From: Marinimicrobium sp050113635
GTDB taxonomy: Bacteria; Pseudomonadota; Gammaproteobacteria; Pseudomonadales; Cellvibrionaceae
DNA length: 64,000 nt
Assembly: GCF_050113635.1 (NCBI RefSeq)
Contig: NZ_JBNJLT010000003.1
Location: 372,001 to 436,000, forward strand
Reading direction: 5' to 3'
The notes beneath the pieces are model-generated. The model was not told where the DNA came from, did not search any database, and worked only from the letters and a program-made list of their open reading frames with translations. This document shows, in pieces, positions 1-8,711 of this stretch (its first letter is position 1; the number at the start of each line of letters is the position of its first letter). A program made the position numbers and the translations under genes.

Positions 1-1
1 C

Positions 2-820
2 CAGGCCTTTGGGGTGCAGGCCGAAATTCCGGTGAACGAAATCCCCAAGGGCACCAGCATCGTGGCCCAGGAGTTCAGTCCGGGAAAACCCGAACCCACA
101 CCGATCAATGAGATTTTCCAGACCACAGACGACACCACTCAAATGAGTCTGGAGGTTTACTGCGCGGAGGAATTCGACATTCAGCAGGGCGATCCGGAGC
201 ACGACGACTCCGCTCGCCAGCAGCTTCAGCAGCGGCTGGAGGAGTTGATTCGTGAGACGGAGCGCGATGCCGCCGCGTTGGCCATACGTTTGCAGGGGCA
301 AATTGCCTCGGGACAGATTGAAATAGAAACCCGTGGTCGGCAGATCATCATTCGCATTCGCGAGCAAGGGTCTTTTCCCTCAGGCTCCGCCACCCTCTCG
401 CCAGATTACTATGATGTGCTCGATGAGATACAGGCGGTACTCATGCTGCAGTCCGGCAGTATCAAGGTGCAGGGGCATACCGACAATGTGCCCATCAGTT
501 CCGAGCGCTTTCGTTCAAACTGGGAGCTGTCCACCGCGCGGGCCGTGTCGGTCGCCCATCAATTGATGCGCGGCGATTATATTGATCCCGAGCGGTTTGA
601 AGTGAGTGGTTTTGCCGACACCCGGCCGTTGGCGCTAAATGATTCAGCGAATAATCGAGCCCGAAATCGCCGGGTGGAGGTGGTGATCCGTCAGGGATTG
701 AGGGACGAACTGGGTGAGCAGGAGCAGCAGCTGTTGCGCGAAGAAGGCAATGATATTATGCGCAGTATGGACATTTCCCCGGATTACCTGTTTGACCTTG
801 AGCCCGAGGAGATCTTCTAA
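2..820 (+). CDS. Flagellar motor stator protein, MotB/MotD type (5' end missing)
   Basis: The frame is open from the window edge, so the N-terminus with the expected single transmembrane anchor is outside the window. The visible 270 or so residues end in an OmpA-like peptidoglycan-binding domain (roughly residues 120-230 of the visible part), with the typical G-H-T-D-N-V-P-I strand, an N-W-E-L-S helix start and the N-R-R-V-E closing motif. This fold anchors stator units of the flagellar motor to the cell wall. A long charged Gln/Arg-rich linker precedes it. An acidic tail of about 35 residues follows the domain. The partner MotA/MotC gene would lie upstream, outside the window. MotB and MotD cannot be separated from this fragment, and a generic OmpA/MotB-domain protein is a less likely alternative. 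Confidence 0.8.
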   Translation, partial: QAFGVQAEIPVNEIPKGTSIVAQEFSPGKPEPTPINEIFQTTDDTTQMSLEVYCAEEFDIQQGDPEHDDSARQQLQQRLEELIRETERDAAALAIRLQGQIASGQIEIETRGRQIIIRIREQGSFPSGSATLSPDYYDVLDEIQAVLMLQSGSIKVQGHTDNVPISSERFRSNWELSTARAVSVAHQLMRGDYIDPERFEVSGFADTRPLALNDSANNRARNRRVEVVIRQGLRDELGEQEQQLLREEGNDIMRSMDISPDYLFDLEPEEIF

Positions 821-842
821 GCGGTCAGCATTGGCGCATTTT

Positions 843-860
843 TGTGAGATATCTCGCACA
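843..860 (+). promoter_or_regulatory. GacA-type upstream activating sequence (candidate)
   Basis: The 18-bp element TGTGAG-N6-CGCACA is an imperfect palindrome resembling the GacA binding site TGTAAG-N6-CTTACA that precedes rsmX/Y/Z-type sRNA genes in gammaproteobacteria. Its centre is about 65 bp upstream of the start expected from the CATAAT -10 element at 905-910, which is the usual spacing. The match is 5/6 in the left half and 4/6 in the right half. The inference depends on the downstream RNA being real. Confidence 0.4.
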
Positions 861-916
861 CGATTTTCCGACTTTGACGACTGGAGACGGCTCGACTCGC
901 GGCGCATAATACGGAG

Positions 917-1035
917 TAATGGAGACAGGCACTGGACGCAAGGCATGGAACTGAACGGATGCGTGCCAACCGGCCCGGGAAGGGCCCCATCCTGTAAGCA
1001 GGCAACCCCCGCGATACCCCCATCGCGGGGGTTTC
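917..1035 (+). ncRNA. Candidate Rsm/Csr-family regulatory sRNA with GGA repeats
   Basis: The stretch between the motB-like gene and the HNH gene has no credible ORF but has the parts of an RsmY/RsmZ-type RNA. There is a -10-like CATAAT at 905-910 and a GacA-like site 65 bp upstream of the predicted start. Five GGA triplets lie at 921, 934, 947, 957 and 978, three of them in ANGGA context. One GGA sits in the loop of a 5-bp GGCCC/GGGCC hairpin (972-986), and a strong terminator closes the transcript. The predicted length of about 119 nt matches known RsmX/Y/Z RNAs. Such RNAs sequester the translational repressor CsrA/RsmA. The assignment rests on motif pattern and position; no homology search was possible. 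Confidence 0.5.
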
Positions 1036-1036
1036 T
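1004..1036 (+). terminator. Rho-independent terminator of the candidate sRNA
   Basis: A 12-bp stem (arm 1004-1015, complementary arm 1022-1033) with a short C-rich loop ends in a T-rich tract. It closes the predicted 119-nt transcript and would also insulate the HNH gene. Confidence 0.8.
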
Positions 1037-1224
1037 TTCGTTTAATGGCCCCTCTTTTTTCGATCAATGTCATTTTCTTTGAAATAACTAGAAGTTTTGA
1101 CACATTCGCGTCATAGTTAACAACCAGAGTATTGATATAGTCAGTACGTGACCGAATGCTGGTGGCCTCACCGCCACAGACAGTCGGCTTTCGTGAGCGC
1201 ACTCGGCGGTCACTGGAGGTGTCG

Positions 1225-1827
1225 ATGGAAGCGCGTATTCTTCGGCTCAATATCGCCGGTCAGCCGCTTGAGTGGCTGAACTGGAAAGAGGCCGTCTGCC
1301 TCTACGCCCGGGATCTTGTGCAATGGACACTGGGCGGCCAGGTGCGGCGCGTTTATGGTGGGCAGTCAAGAGTCACTGGGCACCGCACCCGGATCGATCT
1401 TCCTGCCATTATCGCCTGCGGAGGCGGCCGCATGGGTCGTATGCGACTGGTTCCGCCGCTGACCAATACCGCCCTGTTTGCCCGCGACCATCACCAGTGC
1501 CTTTACTGCGGTAACTTCTTCAGTGTTGATCAGCTCTCCCGCGACCATGTACACCCCATCAGTCGCGGCGGTCGAGACCGGTGGAACAACGTGGTCGCTG
1601 CCTGCAAGCGGTGTAACCAGCGCAAAGGGAACCAGTTACTGGCCGATATCGGCATGGAACTGCTGGCCCTGCCTTTTTGCCCGAATACTGCCGAATACCT
1701 GGCGCTGATCAATAGCGACCGTATTCGCGGCGATCAGATGGACTTCTTGCGTCCTCAATTCTCCCGACGCCGCGATTGGGCCGGTTTTGATTCAGCGCAA
1801 CCGCGCCCCGGTGCGGCCTTGCTATAG
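1225..1827 (+). CDS. HNH endonuclease-family protein
   Basis: A 200-residue protein with an HNH nuclease module in its middle: C92-x2-C95, then the D107-H108-V-H-P segment, N121/N122 and C127-x2-C130. These form the zinc-binding knuckles and the beta-beta-alpha metal nuclease core. The N-terminal 90 residues are typical of the stand-alone chromosomal HNH family found widely in proteobacteria, whose physiological role is not settled. The ATG at 1225 is chosen because GGAGGT lies 6 bp upstream; a longer in-frame reading from 1156 lacks such a site. There are no restriction or toxin partners next to it, so a restriction role is not supported by context. Confidence 0.8.
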   Translation: MEARILRLNIAGQPLEWLNWKEAVCLYARDLVQWTLGGQVRRVYGGQSRVTGHRTRIDLPAIIACGGGRMGRMRLVPPLTNTALFARDHHQCLYCGNFFSVDQLSRDHVHPISRGGRDRWNNVVAACKRCNQRKGNQLLADIGMELLALPFCPNTAEYLALINSDRIRGDQMDFLRPQFSRRRDWAGFDSAQPRPGAALL

Positions 1828-1880
1828 TGTGGCCGACCAAGCCCTGAGTGGCTCACAACGGCTGAATCAGGAGAACTGCA

Positions 1881-3521
1881 ATGCCCGGCGAGCTGATTGC
1901 TGCCAACCCCTTCGTGGAGTTTGCCCTGCTGTTAACGTTGGCGGCCCTGTTTGGTGTGGCAGCACGCCTGCTCAAGCAACCCCTGATTGTGGCGTTTATC
2001 GCCCTGGGCATTGTTTGCGGTCCGTCGGTTCTGGATATTATTTACTCCCTTGATCAGATTCATCTTCTGTCCGATATCGGCATTGCCATTTTATTGTTCG
2101 TGGTCGGACTTAAACTGGATCTCGGCCTGATTCGCACGACCGGTGGCGTGGCCTTGTCGACCGGCCTTGGCCAGGTTGTCTTTACATCACTGTTCGGTTT
2201 TTTGATCGCCTTAGGGCTGGGATTTTCGCCCACGGCTTCGCTGTATATCGCGGTGGCGCTCACCTTTTCCAGCACCATCATCATTGTTAAATTGTTGTCC
2301 GATAAGAAAGAAATTGATTCTCTGCACGGTCAGATTGCGGTCGGTTTTCTGATTGTGCAGGACATTGTCGTCATCCTGGTAATGATTGTGCTCTCTGCGC
2401 TGGGGCAGGATGGGGACGGCTCCATGGGCCTGATCGTGCTGGGCGTGGTGCTAAAGGGGGCACTGCTGGTCGCTGTCACCGGTGTCATGATGCGTTGGGC
2501 GCTACCCTCGCTGACGCATTATCTCGCGGGCTCCCAAGAGCTGCTGGTCTTGTTCGCCATTGCCTGGGCCGTGTTGCTGGCGGCGGTCAGTGAGCTGATG
2601 GGGTTCAGTCGGGAGGTGGGGGCATTTCTCGCGGGAGTGTCGCTGGCCTCCACGCATTATCGGGAGGTGATCAGCGGTCGGCTGGTCAGTATCCGGGACT
2701 TCCTGCTGCTGTTTTTCTTTATTAATCTGGGGGCGCACCTGGATTTGTCGCTACTGGGCGCGCAGATGGGGGCCGCCGTGCTGCTGTCGCTGTTTGTCCT
2801 GATTGGCAACCCGTTGATCGTCATGATCATCATGGGCTTGATGGGCTACCGGAAGCGCACGGGGTTTTTGGCCGGCTTGACGGTCGCACAGATCAGCGAA
2901 TTCTCCCTGATTTTCGCCGCGTTGGGGCTGAGTTTGGGCCATATCAGCGAGGACGTCGTGGGCTTGATTACCCTGGTCGGGCTGATCACCATCGGCTTGT
3001 CCACCTATATGATTCTCTATTCTCATCCGTTGTTCGAGCGGCTTTCTTCAAGTCTATCCCTGTTTGAACAAAAGGCGCCTTTTCGGGAAAGTGACGTGCG
3101 GGTCAGCACCTCACGCCACGTGGATGCCATTGTGTTCGGACTGGGGCGTTATGGAGGTAATGTCGTCAGGCAGTTGCGTAAACAGGGGCTTGTGGTACTG
3201 GGGGTGGACTTTGATCCGCAAACGGTAAAGCGCTTGAAACTGGAAGGCGTCGATACCCAGTACGGGGATCTCGAAGATCCTGATCTCGCCGAGCAACTGC
3301 CACTGCACAGTGCCCGCTATGTCATCAGTACCATGCCGCAATTGCAAGGTAATCTCACATTGCTGAAAACGCTGAGGACTCAGGGGTATCGGGGGAAAGT
3401 GGTGCTGACGGCTCATCACTCTGCCCATGCCAACACGTTGCAGGAAGCGGGTGCCGATCAGGTGCTGATGCCCTTTATCGATGCCGCCGAAGTGATCGGT
3501 GAGCGCCTGCAGGCGATTTGA
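1881..3521 (+). CDS. CPA2-family cation/proton antiporter with TrkA-N domain
   Basis: A 546-residue inner-membrane protein. Residues 1-380 are a run of hydrophobic segments typical of the Na+/H+ exchanger (Kef/RosB-like) fold, including the S-x-E-x-G-A-F-L-A-G-V signature of a CPA2 core helix. From about residue 413 a Rossmann-type regulatory domain (TrkA-N/RCK) begins with G-L-G-R-Y-G, a nucleotide-binding glycine motif. Members exchange K+ or Na+ for H+ and are gated by nucleotide binding. AGGAG stands 7 bp before the ATG. It is the first of two CPA2 antiporters in the window (the other is at 37463) and has no visible KefF/KefG-like partner. Ion specificity cannot be read from sequence. Confidence 0.85.
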   Translation: MPGELIAANPFVEFALLLTLAALFGVAARLLKQPLIVAFIALGIVCGPSVLDIIYSLDQIHLLSDIGIAILLFVVGLKLDLGLIRTTGGVALSTGLGQVVFTSLFGFLIALGLGFSPTASLYIAVALTFSSTIIIVKLLSDKKEIDSLHGQIAVGFLIVQDIVVILVMIVLSALGQDGDGSMGLIVLGVVLKGALLVAVTGVMMRWALPSLTHYLAGSQELLVLFAIAWAVLLAAVSELMGFSREVGAFLAGVSLASTHYREVISGRLVSIRDFLLLFFFINLGAHLDLSLLGAQMGAAVLLSLFVLIGNPLIVMIIMGLMGYRKRTGFLAGLTVAQISEFSLIFAALGLSLGHISEDVVGLITLVGLITIGLSTYMILYSHPLFERLSSSLSLFEQKAPFRESDVRVSTSRHVDAIVFGLGRYGGNVVRQLRKQGLVVLGVDFDPQTVKRLKLEGVDTQYGDLEDPDLAEQLPLHSARYVISTMPQLQGNLTLLKTLRTQGYRGKVVLTAHHSAHANTLQEAGADQVLMPFIDAAEVIGERLQAI

Positions 3522-3536
3522 ACGGGTTGAGGGGGA

Positions 3537-3905
3537 CTATTCGATAACCTGCCCGCGGTACACCCGTTTGCGGCGGCTTTTGTCCTCGTCGCTGTTTTTG
3601 GGGGGGGATTCTTCCAGTGTCACCTGGCCACGGTAGACTTTGGTGATTTTGCGAGGCCGGGCGGCGGCTTGTGCCTCTTCGGCCTGCTGCTTGGCATCGC
3701 TCAGGGCGTGATCCCAGGGATCACCGGCCAGTTGCAGCAGCTCCTTGATCAGCGTCTGGCAAATGACGTCCCGGCAACGATGATGGTAGTCTGCCAGCTC
3801 GTCCAGTAATTCGGGGTTGGCCAGTTTGACCGACGGTTTCACGTCGGCGGGAACACGCCGCCGAATTTCAAACACCAGCTCAATCATCGGTTTGGTGTAC
3901 TGCAT
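3537..3905 (-). CDS. Conserved-type hypothetical protein with a duplicated (K/R)VYRGQV motif
   Basis: A 122-residue soluble, charged protein of unknown function. The N-terminal two thirds look helical, with E-I-R-R-R-V-P-A and a His/Cys-containing segment Y-H-H-R-C around residues 40-44. The C-terminal third is a basic, disordered-looking tail carrying the same heptad twice, K-V-Y-R-G-Q-V at 89-95 and R-V-Y-R-G-Q-V at 114-120. Such duplicated short motifs may be docking or nucleic-acid-binding elements, but that is only inference. It converges with the antiporter, 15 bp away. I do not recognise the family. Confidence 0.6.
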   Translation of the reverse strand: MQYTKPMIELVFEIRRRVPADVKPSVKLANPELLDELADYHHRCRDVICQTLIKELLQLAGDPWDHALSDAKQQAEEAQAAARPRKITKVYRGQVTLEESPPKNSDEDKSRRKRVYRGQVIE

Positions 3906-4085
3906 TCGGTTCTCCGGCTCTCAGAGGCAACGGGTGGTAATGTGTTGCAAAAAGCTGGCCAGAGCGCTCTTTGGGTCCGGCAACGCTGTTAAGCGGCGCT
4001 CTTGATCACGCGATGCCGCTATATGGTGACCGAGAGTGCTGTTCGGGTGAGCGATCGTCGTGCCGGGTGCACCGGGACAGTGCAA

Positions 4086-4625
4086 TCAATACTGCTGTTC
4101 GGGGCGGTCAATACGAGCGTAACGCTCGCTGTTTCCATCGGTTTTCAACAAAAGAACGTCGTAGGGCTCGAATCGTTGCCCCATTTCCATGCCTGGGCTA
4201 CCCACAGGCATACGCGGTACAGACAGCCCCAGAGCGTCCTCAGGCGGATTTTCCAGAAAGCGCTGTACCAGTTTGGCGGGCACATGCCCCTCGAACACGA
4301 AGCCGTCCTCTGACACCCCCGTGTGACAAGAACTGTGCTCCGGCGCAATACCGAGCTCACTTTTAACCCGAGCCAGCTGGCTGGGATGCTCAATGTGAGC
4401 GGAAAATCCGGACGCTTCCATATGAGTGATCCAGTCTTCACAGCAGCCGCAGGTGGGGCTTTTGTAGATCGTCAGGGGCACGATGGGAGCGTCAGAGGAC
4501 GGTGAGCTCGAGACCGCCGAGACATCGTCCGTCCCAGCTGGGTTGGCCGGGTCGCCGCAGGCGGTGAAAGCCGCCGCCAGGGCGGGACCAAGCAGCAGGG
4601 CGTAAAGGAAAACAGGCCGCATCAT
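4086..4625 (-). CDS. DUF411-family metal-binding lipoprotein-like protein
   Basis: A 179-residue exported protein. It has a hydrophobic N-terminus ending in F-T-A-C at residues 20-23, a plausible though imperfect lipobox. An acidic Ser/Asp linker then leads into a DUF411 domain with the diagnostic K-S-P-T-C-G-C-C motif and a later C-H-T-G. DUF411 proteins are linked by genomic context to copper and other metal handling in the periplasm. The start codon directly follows the cysE stop (TGA then ATG), so the two genes are very likely translationally coupled. A link between cysteine synthesis and metal binding is suggested only by this coupling. Confidence 0.75.
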   Translation of the reverse strand: MMRPVFLYALLLGPALAAAFTACGDPANPAGTDDVSAVSSSPSSDAPIVPLTIYKSPTCGCCEDWITHMEASGFSAHIEHPSQLARVKSELGIAPEHSSCHTGVSEDGFVFEGHVPAKLVQRFLENPPEDALGLSVPRMPVGSPGMEMGQRFEPYDVLLLKTDGNSERYARIDRPEQQY

Positions 4626-5426
4626 TCAGCTCTCCAGGCGATGGTCCATGGTCCGTGACGGCTGCTGGCAGCGGCTATCACCGAGAATGCGGGCCGGTAC
4701 GCCGGCGGCAATTTTGCGCGCTGGCACCGGTGAGAGCACGACACTTCCGGCCCCGACCGTCGCGCATTCGCCAACTTCGATATTGCCGAGAATTTTGGCC
4801 CCGGCACCAATGAGTACGCCTTTACGGACTTTGGGGTGGCGGTCCCCGCTTTCTTTTCCGGTGCCGCCGAGGGTGACGGACTGCATGATGGAGACATTGT
4901 CGTCCACCACCGCCGTTTCACCGATGACAATGCCCGTGGCGTGATCGAACATAATCCCTTCGCCAATGCGAGCCGCAGGGTGAATGTCCACGGCAAACAC
5001 CACGGAGATACGGTTTTGCAGGAAAAGCGCCAGCGATTGGCGTCCGCGGCGCCATAGCCAGTGAGCGATCCGGTAGGATTGCAGAGCATGGAATCCCTTG
5101 AAGTAGAGGAACGGCGTGCTGGAGGAGTCGCAGGCGGAGTCCCGCTCGTTGATGGCCAGCAGGTCGGCGCGCACCGCTCGGCCAATGGCGGGATCGTCGT
5201 TCAGCGCGTTTTCTATCACTTCGCGCACCATCATGGCGGGCATGGCGGCGCTGTCCAATTTATTGGCCAGGTGAAAGCTCAGCGCGGCTTCCAGTGTGTC
5301 GTGGTTCAAAATGGTGGTGTGGAGAAAACTGGCCAACACCGGCTCGGCCTCGGCCTGACGGCGGGTTTGGCGTCGAATGTCTTCCCAGACGGCATCCTGA
5401 TTGACGGGGGCGAGTTGGGCGGTCAT
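4626..5426 (-). CDS. cysE: Serine O-acetyltransferase
   Basis: CysE transfers an acetyl group from acetyl-CoA to L-serine, giving O-acetylserine for cysteine synthesis in the cytoplasm. The 266-residue length is close to the E. coli enzyme. The N-terminal helical domain (about 1-140) is followed by the left-handed beta helix of hexapeptide repeats. Catalytic D147 (V-D-I-H-P) and H162 (F-D-H-A-T-G) align with E. coli D143 and H158 at a constant offset of four. The G-x-G-x-K-I-L-G-N turn is also present. It is the first gene of a two-gene minus-strand unit with the DUF411 gene and diverges from the CDF transporter. Confidence 0.95.
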   Translation of the reverse strand: MTAQLAPVNQDAVWEDIRRQTRRQAEAEPVLASFLHTTILNHDTLEAALSFHLANKLDSAAMPAMMVREVIENALNDDPAIGRAVRADLLAINERDSACDSSSTPFLYFKGFHALQSYRIAHWLWRRGRQSLALFLQNRISVVFAVDIHPAARIGEGIMFDHATGIVIGETAVVDDNVSIMQSVTLGGTGKESGDRHPKVRKGVLIGAGAKILGNIEVGECATVGAGSVVLSPVPARKIAAGVPARILGDSRCQQPSRTMDHRLES

Positions 5427-5516
5427 AGGCCATCCTGTTCGGAGATATGCATGCAGCCTCCATTATTGGGCCGGACGCTCAGGATTTCCACCCCGGATGC
5501 TAGACTTTAGTGTCTG

Positions 5517-6449
5517 ATGAGCGAGGCGATAGCGATGCGTAGGACTCGTGGATGGAAACCCCAGCACCTGTTGTGGCTTTCTCTATTGGCGGCACTGGTG
5601 ACTATGGGTCTGAAAGGGCTGGCCTGGCAATTGACTGGGTCGGTGGGTTACCTGTCCGATGCGCTGGAGTCAGTGGTCAATTTACTGGCGGCGGCCTTTG
5701 CGCTGGTCATGCTGGTGTACGCGCGCCGCCCGCCTGATGCCGGCCACCCCTTCGGGCACGGTAAGGCGGAGTATTTTTCGGCCGCCTTTGAAGGCGGCAT
5801 GATTGTGCTGGCGGCGCTGGCCATCCTGGCGGCCGCCGGAGAGCGCTTGTTGAATCCCAGTGAATTGCAGGCCCTTAACCTGGGTACCGCCTTATCGGTG
5901 GCGGCGAGTGTGATCAATGGGCTGGTGGCCATGGCTCTGCTGCGTTTCAGTCGTGTGTTCCGCTCTCCCGCGCTGGAGGCGGATGGCCGCCATTTGATGA
6001 CCGATGTCTGGACCACGGCCGGTGTCGTGCTGGGCGTGGGTCTGGCTCAGTGGAGTGGCTGGTTGTGGTTGGACCCGGTAGTCGCCATGGCCGTGGCGGT
6101 GCATATTTTGCTGGAGGGCGGGAAGTTGCTGCTGCGTGCGGCGGGTGGGCTGATGGATCGTGCGCTGGCTCCGGAGACGCTCCAGGCGCTGGAGGCGGTG
6201 TTGCGCGAAGTGTTGCGTGAGGTGGCACCGTCGGAGTGCGGCTTTCATCAGCTGCGTACCCGGGAGTCCGGCGCCCAACAGTTCGCCGAAGTGGATCTGC
6301 AGGTTCCCGGTGACTGGAATGTGCGGCGGGCGCATGAACTGGCGGATCTGGCGGAGCAGCGCATGCGCGCCCTGGGGGTGGAATCCATGGTGCATATTGA
6401 ACCCCTGGGCAGTCACGGCACCGATGCTCGTTCTTTAGAGTTGCGGTGA
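5517..6449 (+). CDS. Cation diffusion facilitator (CDF) family metal exporter
   Basis: A 310-residue inner-membrane protein with about six transmembrane helices and a C-terminal cytoplasmic domain of about 90 residues. CDF hallmarks are the H-P-F-G-H-G-K-A-E loop after TM2, D-A-L-E-S in TM2 and H-x3-D in TM5 (R-H-L-M-T-D), which build the transport site for Zn2+, Fe2+ or related ions. The TM2 motif has serine where YiiP has its second aspartate, so the metal preference is uncertain. The ATG at 5517 is used; one at 5535 would also give a complete protein. It diverges from cysE across a 90-bp gap and converges on the DUF599 gene. Confidence 0.88.
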   Translation: MSEAIAMRRTRGWKPQHLLWLSLLAALVTMGLKGLAWQLTGSVGYLSDALESVVNLLAAAFALVMLVYARRPPDAGHPFGHGKAEYFSAAFEGGMIVLAALAILAAAGERLLNPSELQALNLGTALSVAASVINGLVAMALLRFSRVFRSPALEADGRHLMTDVWTTAGVVLGVGLAQWSGWLWLDPVVAMAVAVHILLEGGKLLLRAAGGLMDRALAPETLQALEAVLREVLREVAPSECGFHQLRTRESGAQQFAEVDLQVPGDWNVRRAHELADLAEQRMRALGVESMVHIEPLGSHGTDARSLELR

Positions 6450-6474
6450 ATGGTAGCGTTGAATGAGTGTGCGC

Positions 6475-7182
6475 TTAGCCAGAGTCGCGCACCTCTTGCG
6501 CCAGTGTTTGTAATGGGCGGGAATGAAATTCCCGGCGATACAGCACGGCCACCGTCAGCGTCGTGGCCAGGGCAAACAGCCAGGTGTTAAACATCCAGGG
6601 CAGCACCGACAGGGAGAAGTAGTAGGCCCGCAACCCGTAATTGTAACTGTGTCCGGCCTGGTCAATGATCTTGGCGCTGTTCGTGGCGTAGCGGAACCGT
6701 TCTTCCTCGGTCACACTATCGTCGTTGGTCAGCGGTGCAGCACCCAGCAGGATCGCGCTAAACCCGTACTGGCGAACCGCCCAGGTCAGGGTGAAAAAGG
6801 CGTACACATAAATGCCGAGCAGCAACAGGATTTTGAACTGCAGCTGGCGTGGGGTCATTTCCCGGTTGACAAAGGGCAGGGTCACCAGAGTGTCGTATAC
6901 CTGATCAATGGATGCGAGCACAGTGACCAAACCGGCGATGATGAACATGGAGGTGGAGGCAAGGAAGGTGGTCTGCCGCTCCAGCCCGGCAATCAATGCG
7001 GTATCTCCGATGCGATTTTCCCGGCGCAGCATCGCCTGCATCCAGCGCTTGCGGTAGATCTGCAACACTGAGGACAAACTATAGGAAACCTTGGCGCGAT
7101 GGCGTGCGAAGCGGGCATACCCCACCCAGAGCGCGAAAAACCAGGCGGCCGCCAGAAGGTTGAACCAATCGTGTGAGGTCAT
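6475..7182 (-). CDS. DUF599-family membrane protein
   Basis: A 235-residue protein with four predicted membrane segments (around residues 8-22, 72-92, 112-130 and 195-215). It has the family-typical R-R-E-N-R-I-G-D cytoplasmic stretch and Q-x-T-T-F-L-A-S-T preceding the second helix. DUF599 proteins are conserved in proteobacteria and plants without an established function. It lies 65 bp downstream of cls on the same strand and could be co-transcribed with it; no strong terminator is visible between them. Confidence 0.75.
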   Translation of the reverse strand: MTSHDWFNLLAAAWFFALWVGYARFARHRAKVSYSLSSVLQIYRKRWMQAMLRRENRIGDTALIAGLERQTTFLASTSMFIIAGLVTVLASIDQVYDTLVTLPFVNREMTPRQLQFKILLLLGIYVYAFFTLTWAVRQYGFSAILLGAAPLTNDDSVTEEERFRYATNSAKIIDQAGHSYNYGLRAYYFSLSVLPWMFNTWLFALATTLTVAVLYRREFHSRPLQTLAQEVRDSG

Positions 7183-7247
7183 GCGCTGTATCCGTTGTTG
7201 CCGAGAGACATAGAGAGTTCTTTACAGGTTAAAAGTAGCTGGACAGT

Positions 7248-8681
7248 TTAAAGATAACTGGAAAACAGCCAGAAAAACGCATCCCTGAGGCGTTTCCACA
7301 GAGGCCGACGATCCAGCTCCTGCAGGGTCAGTGGGCGGCTGACGGCGGCGGCTTGATCCAGATGTGTGTGCAATTTCAGGGCCAGAGCGGCGTCGAACCA
7401 TTCCACGCCGAGTTCGAAGTTGAGACGCAGGCTGCGGGCGTCCAGATTGGCAGAGCCGGTCATCACATAATCCTCATCCACCAGCACTAGCTTGGTGTGC
7501 GCAAAAGGCGCCGCCTTGTATTGCACATCGATATCCCACAGCAGCAGCTCCCACAGCATATTGCGGGTCGCCCAGTCGACAAAGCGCAGGTTGCTGCGCT
7601 CGGGCAAAATAATTTGTACGCTCACGCCTCGCAACACCGCCGCCTGCAGGGCGGCCACCATTTCGTGGTTGGGCAGGAAGTAGGGGGTCATGATGCGGAT
7701 TCTGTGACGGGCAGCGGAGAACACACCAATCAGCGTCATGGAGAGATAGTTGAGGTTGTCGTGGGGGCCGTCGTCAATCAGTCGGCAGACGCTTTCACCG
7801 GCCGGAATGCACGAGAGTGATTCCAGATCGAGGGCTCGCCCGGTCACCAACTCCCAGTCGCGGCTGAACAGTTGTGTCAGCTCGGCGACCAAGGGGCCTT
7901 CGGCTTGAAAGTGCATGTCTTCGGTGGGGTGTCGATTACCGGGATCGTTTACCATGTGCCGCGCGTCGATATTAATACCGCCGAAAAAACCTTCCCGTTG
8001 ATCCACGACCACGATTTTGCGGTGGTTGCGCAGATTGATGTCCAGAGAAGGCGGAACGAGAGAGGGCGGAGTAAATAGCGCCACCGCCACACCCGCTCGA
8101 CGAAGCAAACGCACGGCCGTGCGGAAGGAGTAACAGGTGCCCACACCGTCGGCCAGAACATAAACCGCCACGCCGCGCTCGTGGGCCCGAATCAGGGCGT
8201 CGATAACCTGGCGGGCTTCGCCTTTGTGTCCGAACAGATACGTGGCCAGTAATACCCAGTGTTCGGCCCGTTCAATCGCTTCGATCAAGCTCGGGAAAAA
8301 GGCCTCGCCATTGATGAGCGGTGCCACCCGGTTACCGGGCAGCAGCGGAGCCCCGGTTGCTCTTCCGCCCACGCGTGCCAGCTCCGGGTTTTCCATGCGT
8401 TCGAGAATAATATCCCGATCCTGAGGCAGAGGCGGGCTGCTGCGATCGTAGCCGAAAAACATCACCGGCAGGTGATGGCCTGCAAAGATTTGCGCCTTGG
8501 TGCGCAGGCGATTGATACCAAACAGAAAGTAGAGCAATGGCCCCGCCACTGGAAATAGCAGGATGACACCAATCCAGCCCAGTGCGGCGCGGTGGTCCCG
8601 CTTGTTGATCAGCGCGTGAATGGCGGCCACTGGCATGATAACCAGGTGAAAAATGACAATAATCCAATAAAACATAGGCAA
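7248..8681 (-). CDS. cls: Cardiolipin synthase (phospholipase D superfamily)
   Basis: A 477-residue membrane-bound enzyme that condenses phosphatidylglycerol into cardiolipin. Two N-terminal transmembrane helices (about 4-22 and 36-54) precede two phospholipase D domains, each with an intact HKD motif: H220-x-K222-x4-D227 and H395-x-K397-x4-D402. The G-S-A-N-L-D-A-R-S sequence after the second motif is typical of the ClsA class. The next gene upstream, divergently oriented, encodes a glycerophosphodiesterase, so two phospholipid-related genes share a 140-bp control region. Confidence 0.92.
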   Translation of the reverse strand: MPMFYWIIVIFHLVIMPVAAIHALINKRDHRAALGWIGVILLFPVAGPLLYFLFGINRLRTKAQIFAGHHLPVMFFGYDRSSPPLPQDRDIILERMENPELARVGGRATGAPLLPGNRVAPLINGEAFFPSLIEAIERAEHWVLLATYLFGHKGEARQVIDALIRAHERGVAVYVLADGVGTCYSFRTAVRLLRRAGVAVALFTPPSLVPPSLDINLRNHRKIVVVDQREGFFGGINIDARHMVNDPGNRHPTEDMHFQAEGPLVAELTQLFSRDWELVTGRALDLESLSCIPAGESVCRLIDDGPHDNLNYLSMTLIGVFSAARHRIRIMTPYFLPNHEMVAALQAAVLRGVSVQIILPERSNLRFVDWATRNMLWELLLWDIDVQYKAAPFAHTKLVLVDEDYVMTGSANLDARSLRLNFELGVEWFDAALALKLHTHLDQAAAVSRPLTLQELDRRPLWKRLRDAFFWLFSSYL

Positions 8682-8711
8682 TCCGTTCGGGGCGGTGGCT
8701 GAACCTGCTCT

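Noticed and set aside
874..910. TTGACG and CATAAT as a standard sigma-70 pair for the candidate sRNA
   Set aside because: The spacing is 25 bp, far too long; the -10 is kept but activation is assigned to the GacA-like site.
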